Assembly: GCA_003599885.1 (NCBI GenBank) | Contig: QZKW01000021.1 | Location: 1 to 45,798, forward strand | DNA length: 45,798 bases | Direction: 5' to 3' | Source: Desulfobacteraceae bacterium | Lineage (GTDB): Bacteria; Desulfobacterota; Desulfobacteria; Desulfobacterales; Desulfosalsimonadaceae | In this document: piece after piece, positions 43,206 to 45,798 of the stretch | How the letters are laid out: the number at the start of each line of letters is the position of its first letter | How positions within the stretch are numbered: position 1 is the first letter of the stretch | Notes under the pieces: generated by a model | The model's database searches: none | Seen by the model: only the letters and a program-made list of their open reading frames with translations | Told to the model about the DNA's origin: nothing | Position numbers and translations under genes: made by a program

Positions 43206-43766
43206 TAACTCTTTTCTCGAAATATGTCCCCCAATATTTCCTAAGTTCAACATATATAATCTTAACGTCTCAAAGCTGCTTGGGATCGCAGTTACCTCCT
43301 GAAAATCCTTTCAACATGATCTACATGCAATTGCCCTGCTCTGTGAGTCCCCTTGCAGGGTCGAAAGTTTACCGATTCTAAAATCGGTGGCATAAAAACT
43401 GCATATGATTTTAAGATGTGATTTAAAAAACGAGAATTTTTGCCTTAGAATTTTTTTTAATGCGACTGATCGTCTTGTAACCACTATTTTTTTTATAGAA
43501 TGAAAATTGATAGCTTGAAAGAAATGAAAAAGCAATTTTCGACGGTATCGATGATATTTGAACCGACAATTTTTTTTTGGAATAATTCTATTTTTTTTAA
43601 AAAAGTTACTCCTAATATTATTCAGTTTTATAAGCTTTCCCAGAATAACACGCATGTGGTGATGGCACTTTTGAAGATGTGAAAAATTGCTTCTTACCGA
43701 AACAGGACACCTCTGTGATAGAAATTTTTTAATAAACCACTTATGAAATAAGAACTGGTGATTCAT
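43206..43766. other. AT-rich intergenic region before the carboxyltransferase gene
   Basis: No gene is supported. Homopolymer A/T runs are frequent between 43430 and 43620, giving spurious open frames. It contains the sigma-54-like element at 43388. Confidence 0.5.
43388..43403 (+). promoter_or_regulatory. Sigma-54-like element upstream of the carboxyltransferase gene
   Basis: TGGCATAAAAACTGCA keeps GG and GC with ten bases between. The leader to the start codon would be about 350 bases, which is long. No clear inverted-repeat partner was found upstream. Confidence 0.4.
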
Positions 43767-45320
43767 ATGGATATTCCTATCAGCTCCAATCTTGAAACCC
43801 TCGAAAAAATGCGACATAAATCTCTTTCGGCCGGGGGGCCATTAAAAATCGATGAACAACATAGCCGGGGAAAACTGACGGCCAGGGAACGTGTCATTCT
43901 TTTGATAGACGAGGAATCTTTTGAGGAGTTCGACGCTATAAAAATCGGGCGCGGCGGCGCTTTGGGCGACAACCGCACCTATCCCGGCGACGGCGTCATC
44001 ACCGGCCACGGCACCATTGACGGCCGGGAGGTGTTTGTGTTCAGCCAGGATTTCACGGTGATCGGCGGCACTCTCGGGGAAGCCCATTCCCAGAAAATCT
44101 GCAAGGTCATGGATCTTGCGGTCAAGGTGGGCGCGCCCATCATCGGGTTAAACGATTCCGGCGGCGCCCGCATCCAGGAAGGTGTGGACGCCCTGGCCGC
44201 CTACGGCGAAATATTTCACCGGAACGTCTATGCCAGCGGTGTGGTGCCGCAAATATCCTGCATTATGGGGCCTTGCGCCGGTGGAGCCGTATATTCCCCC
44301 TCCATGACCGATTTTGTATTCATGGTGGAAACCGGTTCCTTCATGTTTCTGACCGGACCCGCTGTGGTCAAAACCATCATCCACCAGGACATTACCGCCG
44401 CCGAACTCGGCGGCGCCCAGGTACATGCCCGGAAAAGCGGGGTGGCCCATTTCACCTCGCCCAATGACATCCTCTGTATCCGGGAAGTGCGGAGGCTGAT
44501 CAGCTACCTTCCCTCCAACAACCGCTTGAAATCGCCTATTATGGACATGCGGGACCCGGTCGACCGCATTGACCCGGCCCTGGATTATCTGATTCCGGCG
44601 AACCCCAACCAGACCTACGATATGAACGTCCTGATTTACAGCATTCTGGACGGGGCTGAATTCATGGAAGTCCAGCCCCAATTTGCCCGCAACATCATTT
44701 GCGGATTCGGCCGATTGGGCGGCCAGACCATCGGATTGGTGGCGAACCAGCCCGCGGTGCTGGCCGGTGTGCTCGACAGCGACGCATCGGTCAAGGCCGG
44801 TCGGTTTGTCCGGTTCTGCGACGCATTCAACATTCCCTTGATCGCCCTGGTGGATGTCCCCGGATTCATGCCCGGCCCGGATCAGGAGCACGGCGGCATC
44901 ATCCGCCACGGCGCAAAACTCCTCTATGCCTTTATTGAAGCCACGGTGCCGCGCATCTCCGTTATCGTCCGCAAGGCTTACGGCGGTTCTTATCTGGTGA
45001 TGAACTCCAAGCACATCCATTGCGACGTAAATTACGCCTGGCCATCCGCCGAAATTGCGGTGATGGGCTCCAAGGGGGCTGCGGAAGTGATTTACCGGAA
45101 AGAAATTCTGGCCTCAAAAAATCCGGAGGAAATGCTGAAGGAGAAGATGGATCATTACCGAAACGCCTTCGCCACCCCCTTTCTGGCTGCCCAACGGGGA
45201 TATATTGATGATGTTATTTTCCCTCGGGACACCCGCCACCGGTTGATTCGCACCCTTCAAGTGCTTGAAGGAAAAGAAGCCAAACCTCCCCGCCGCAAGC
45301 ACGGCAATATACCGTTATGA
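43767..45320 (+). CDS. Canonical methylmalonyl/propionyl-CoA carboxyltransferase
   Basis: A 517-residue carboxyltransferase of the PccB/MmdA type. KLTARERVILLIDEESFEEFD, GDGVITGHGTIDGREVFVFSQDFTVIGGTLGEAHSQKI, the acyl oxyanion loop DSGGARIQEGV, GPCAGGAVYSPSMTDF, AYGGSYLVMNSKH and the terminal RRKHGNIPL are all standard. It transfers CO2 between biotin and propionyl-CoA/methylmalonyl-CoA. A biotin carboxylase gene follows 10 bases downstream. Start is uncertain: ATG 43767 or GTG 43758, both with weak ribosome-binding sites. The gene is clearly richer in G+C than everything to its left. Confidence 0.92.
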   Translation: MDIPISSNLETLEKMRHKSLSAGGPLKIDEQHSRGKLTARERVILLIDEESFEEFDAIKIGRGGALGDNRTYPGDGVITGHGTIDGREVFVFSQDFTVIGGTLGEAHSQKICKVMDLAVKVGAPIIGLNDSGGARIQEGVDALAAYGEIFHRNVYASGVVPQISCIMGPCAGGAVYSPSMTDFVFMVETGSFMFLTGPAVVKTIIHQDITAAELGGAQVHARKSGVAHFTSPNDILCIREVRRLISYLPSNNRLKSPIMDMRDPVDRIDPALDYLIPANPNQTYDMNVLIYSILDGAEFMEVQPQFARNIICGFGRLGGQTIGLVANQPAVLAGVLDSDASVKAGRFVRFCDAFNIPLIALVDVPGFMPGPDQEHGGIIRHGAKLLYAFIEATVPRISVIVRKAYGGSYLVMNSKHIHCDVNYAWPSAEIAVMGSKGAAEVIYRKEILASKNPEEMLKEKMDHYRNAFATPFLAAQRGYIDDVIFPRDTRHRLIRTLQVLEGKEAKPPRRKHGNIPL

Positions 45321-45330
45321 GGAAAAACAA

Positions 45331-45798
45331 ATGTTTGACAAAATCCTGATCGCAAACCGGGGCGAAATCGCCTGCCGCGTGATTCGAACCTGTAAAAAAA
45401 TGAACATCCGGACAGTCGCCGTGTATTCTGAAACAGACACGCGGAATCTGCATGTGCAGATGGCCGATGAAGCCTTTTGCATCGGCCCGTCCCCGGCTCG
45501 TGAGTCCTATCTTGCCGCAGACAAAATCATTTCCATCGCCCTTTCCAGCGGGTGCCGGGCGATTCATCCGGGATACGGCTTTCTGTCCGAAAACCAGCGA
45601 TTTGCCGAGGCAGCGGCTGCGGCAGGTCTGACATTCATCGGCCCGCCGCCGACGGCCATTTCCATGATGGGCGATAAAATCGCGTCCAAAGAACTGGCTA
45701 AAAAAACCGGCGTTCCGGTGATTCCGGGACATGACGCGCCTTTGGAAAGCATTGAAGAGGCATTGGCGGCGGCTTCACGGATCGGGTATCCGGTGCTG
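45331..45798 (+). CDS. Biotin carboxylase subunit, cut by the window edge
   Basis: The first 156 residues of a biotin carboxylase: MFDKILIANRGEIACRVIRTC, AVYSETDTRNLHVQMADEAFCIGP, GCRAIHPGYGFLSENQRFAE and FIGPPPTAISMMGDKIASKELA. These N-terminal and early ATP-grasp motifs are diagnostic. It carboxylates biotin with ATP and bicarbonate and would feed the carboxyltransferase encoded just upstream. TGAGG overlapping the previous stop provides the ribosome-binding site, so the genes are coupled. The remainder is beyond the right edge. Confidence 0.93.
   Translation, partial: MFDKILIANRGEIACRVIRTCKKMNIRTVAVYSETDTRNLHVQMADEAFCIGPSPARESYLAADKIISIALSSGCRAIHPGYGFLSENQRFAEAAAAAGLTFIGPPPTAISMMGDKIASKELAKKTGVPVIPGHDAPLESIEEALAAASRIGYPVL

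Noticed and set aside
43311-43817. 168-codon open frame on the minus strand
   Set aside because: It is Lys/Phe/Ile-rich, built from A/T homopolymers, has no start signal or recognisable motif, and overlaps the start of the plus-strand carboxyltransferase.
44148-45020. 290-codon open frame antisense to the carboxyltransferase
   Set aside because: It mirrors a conserved coding frame in GC-rich DNA; its composition (His, Gly, Val, Asp) is typical of an antisense shadow.

Overview
The window reads as accessory DNA from an anaerobic, probably sulfate-reducing bacterium of the Desulfobacterota. This is inferred from gene content: two glycyl radical enzymes, a B12-dependent acyl-CoA mutase set, NDP-forming acyl-CoA synthetase, many beta-oxidation genes and sigma-54 regulation. 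No rRNA, tRNA or CRISPR array was seen.

Layout. 1-2324 (minus strand) carries the activase, small subunit and N-terminal 349 residues of the large subunit of a benzylsuccinate-synthase-type fumarate-adding enzyme, in the order D-C-A. 2772-8788 (minus) holds a divergent biotin-type carboxyltransferase, a DUF4125 protein, an epimerase-like protein, a DUF4037 protein, a TPR protein, a crotonase resembling methylmalonyl-CoA decarboxylase, and an FKBP isomerase. 9526-13828 (plus) carries an MFS carrier, both halves of an ADP-forming acyl-CoA synthetase and a TetR regulator. 13859-24508 is a patchwork: a BtrH-like protein, a DDE transposase, an M55 peptidase, a thiolase-like protein, a MarR remnant, a CGGC protein, a second glycyl radical enzyme, a diguanylate cyclase and an IS200 element. 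24552-36757 (minus) is the catabolic block: acyl-CoA ligase, mutase large subunit, small membrane protein, MmgE/PrpD protein, thiolase, hydratase/dehydrogenase fusion, mutase B12 subunit, NPD-type flavoprotein, crotonase and MeaB. 37206-42279 (minus) holds a PP-loop enzyme, an NtrC-type regulator and a soluble hybrid histidine kinase. After a decayed IS1595-type transposase, a visibly GC-richer plus-strand pair (canonical carboxyltransferase and biotin carboxylase) runs off the right edge.

Working model (inference). The glycyl radical enzyme adds a substrate to fumarate. A ligase makes the CoA ester, the mutase moves the carboxyl-CoA group to give a substituted malonyl-CoA, and the ScpB-like crotonase and/or the divergent carboxyltransferase removes CO2. 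The hydratase/dehydrogenase and thiolase then complete beta-oxidation, and MeaB protects the mutase. The logic matches known anaerobic alkane degradation, but several enzymes lack the usual active-site signatures, so the substrate may be unusual.

Regulation. The activase gene, the acyl-CoA ligase gene and the MFS gene are each preceded by a -24/-12 (sigma-54) type element. A TCGGACA/TGTCCGA-type inverted repeat lies about 150-190 bp further upstream. For the first two, the distance between repeat and promoter is the same to within one base. The NtrC-type regulator encoded here is the natural candidate to bind it. The two repeat copies upstream of the activase and ligase genes could also fold as hairpins, so a terminator role is not excluded.
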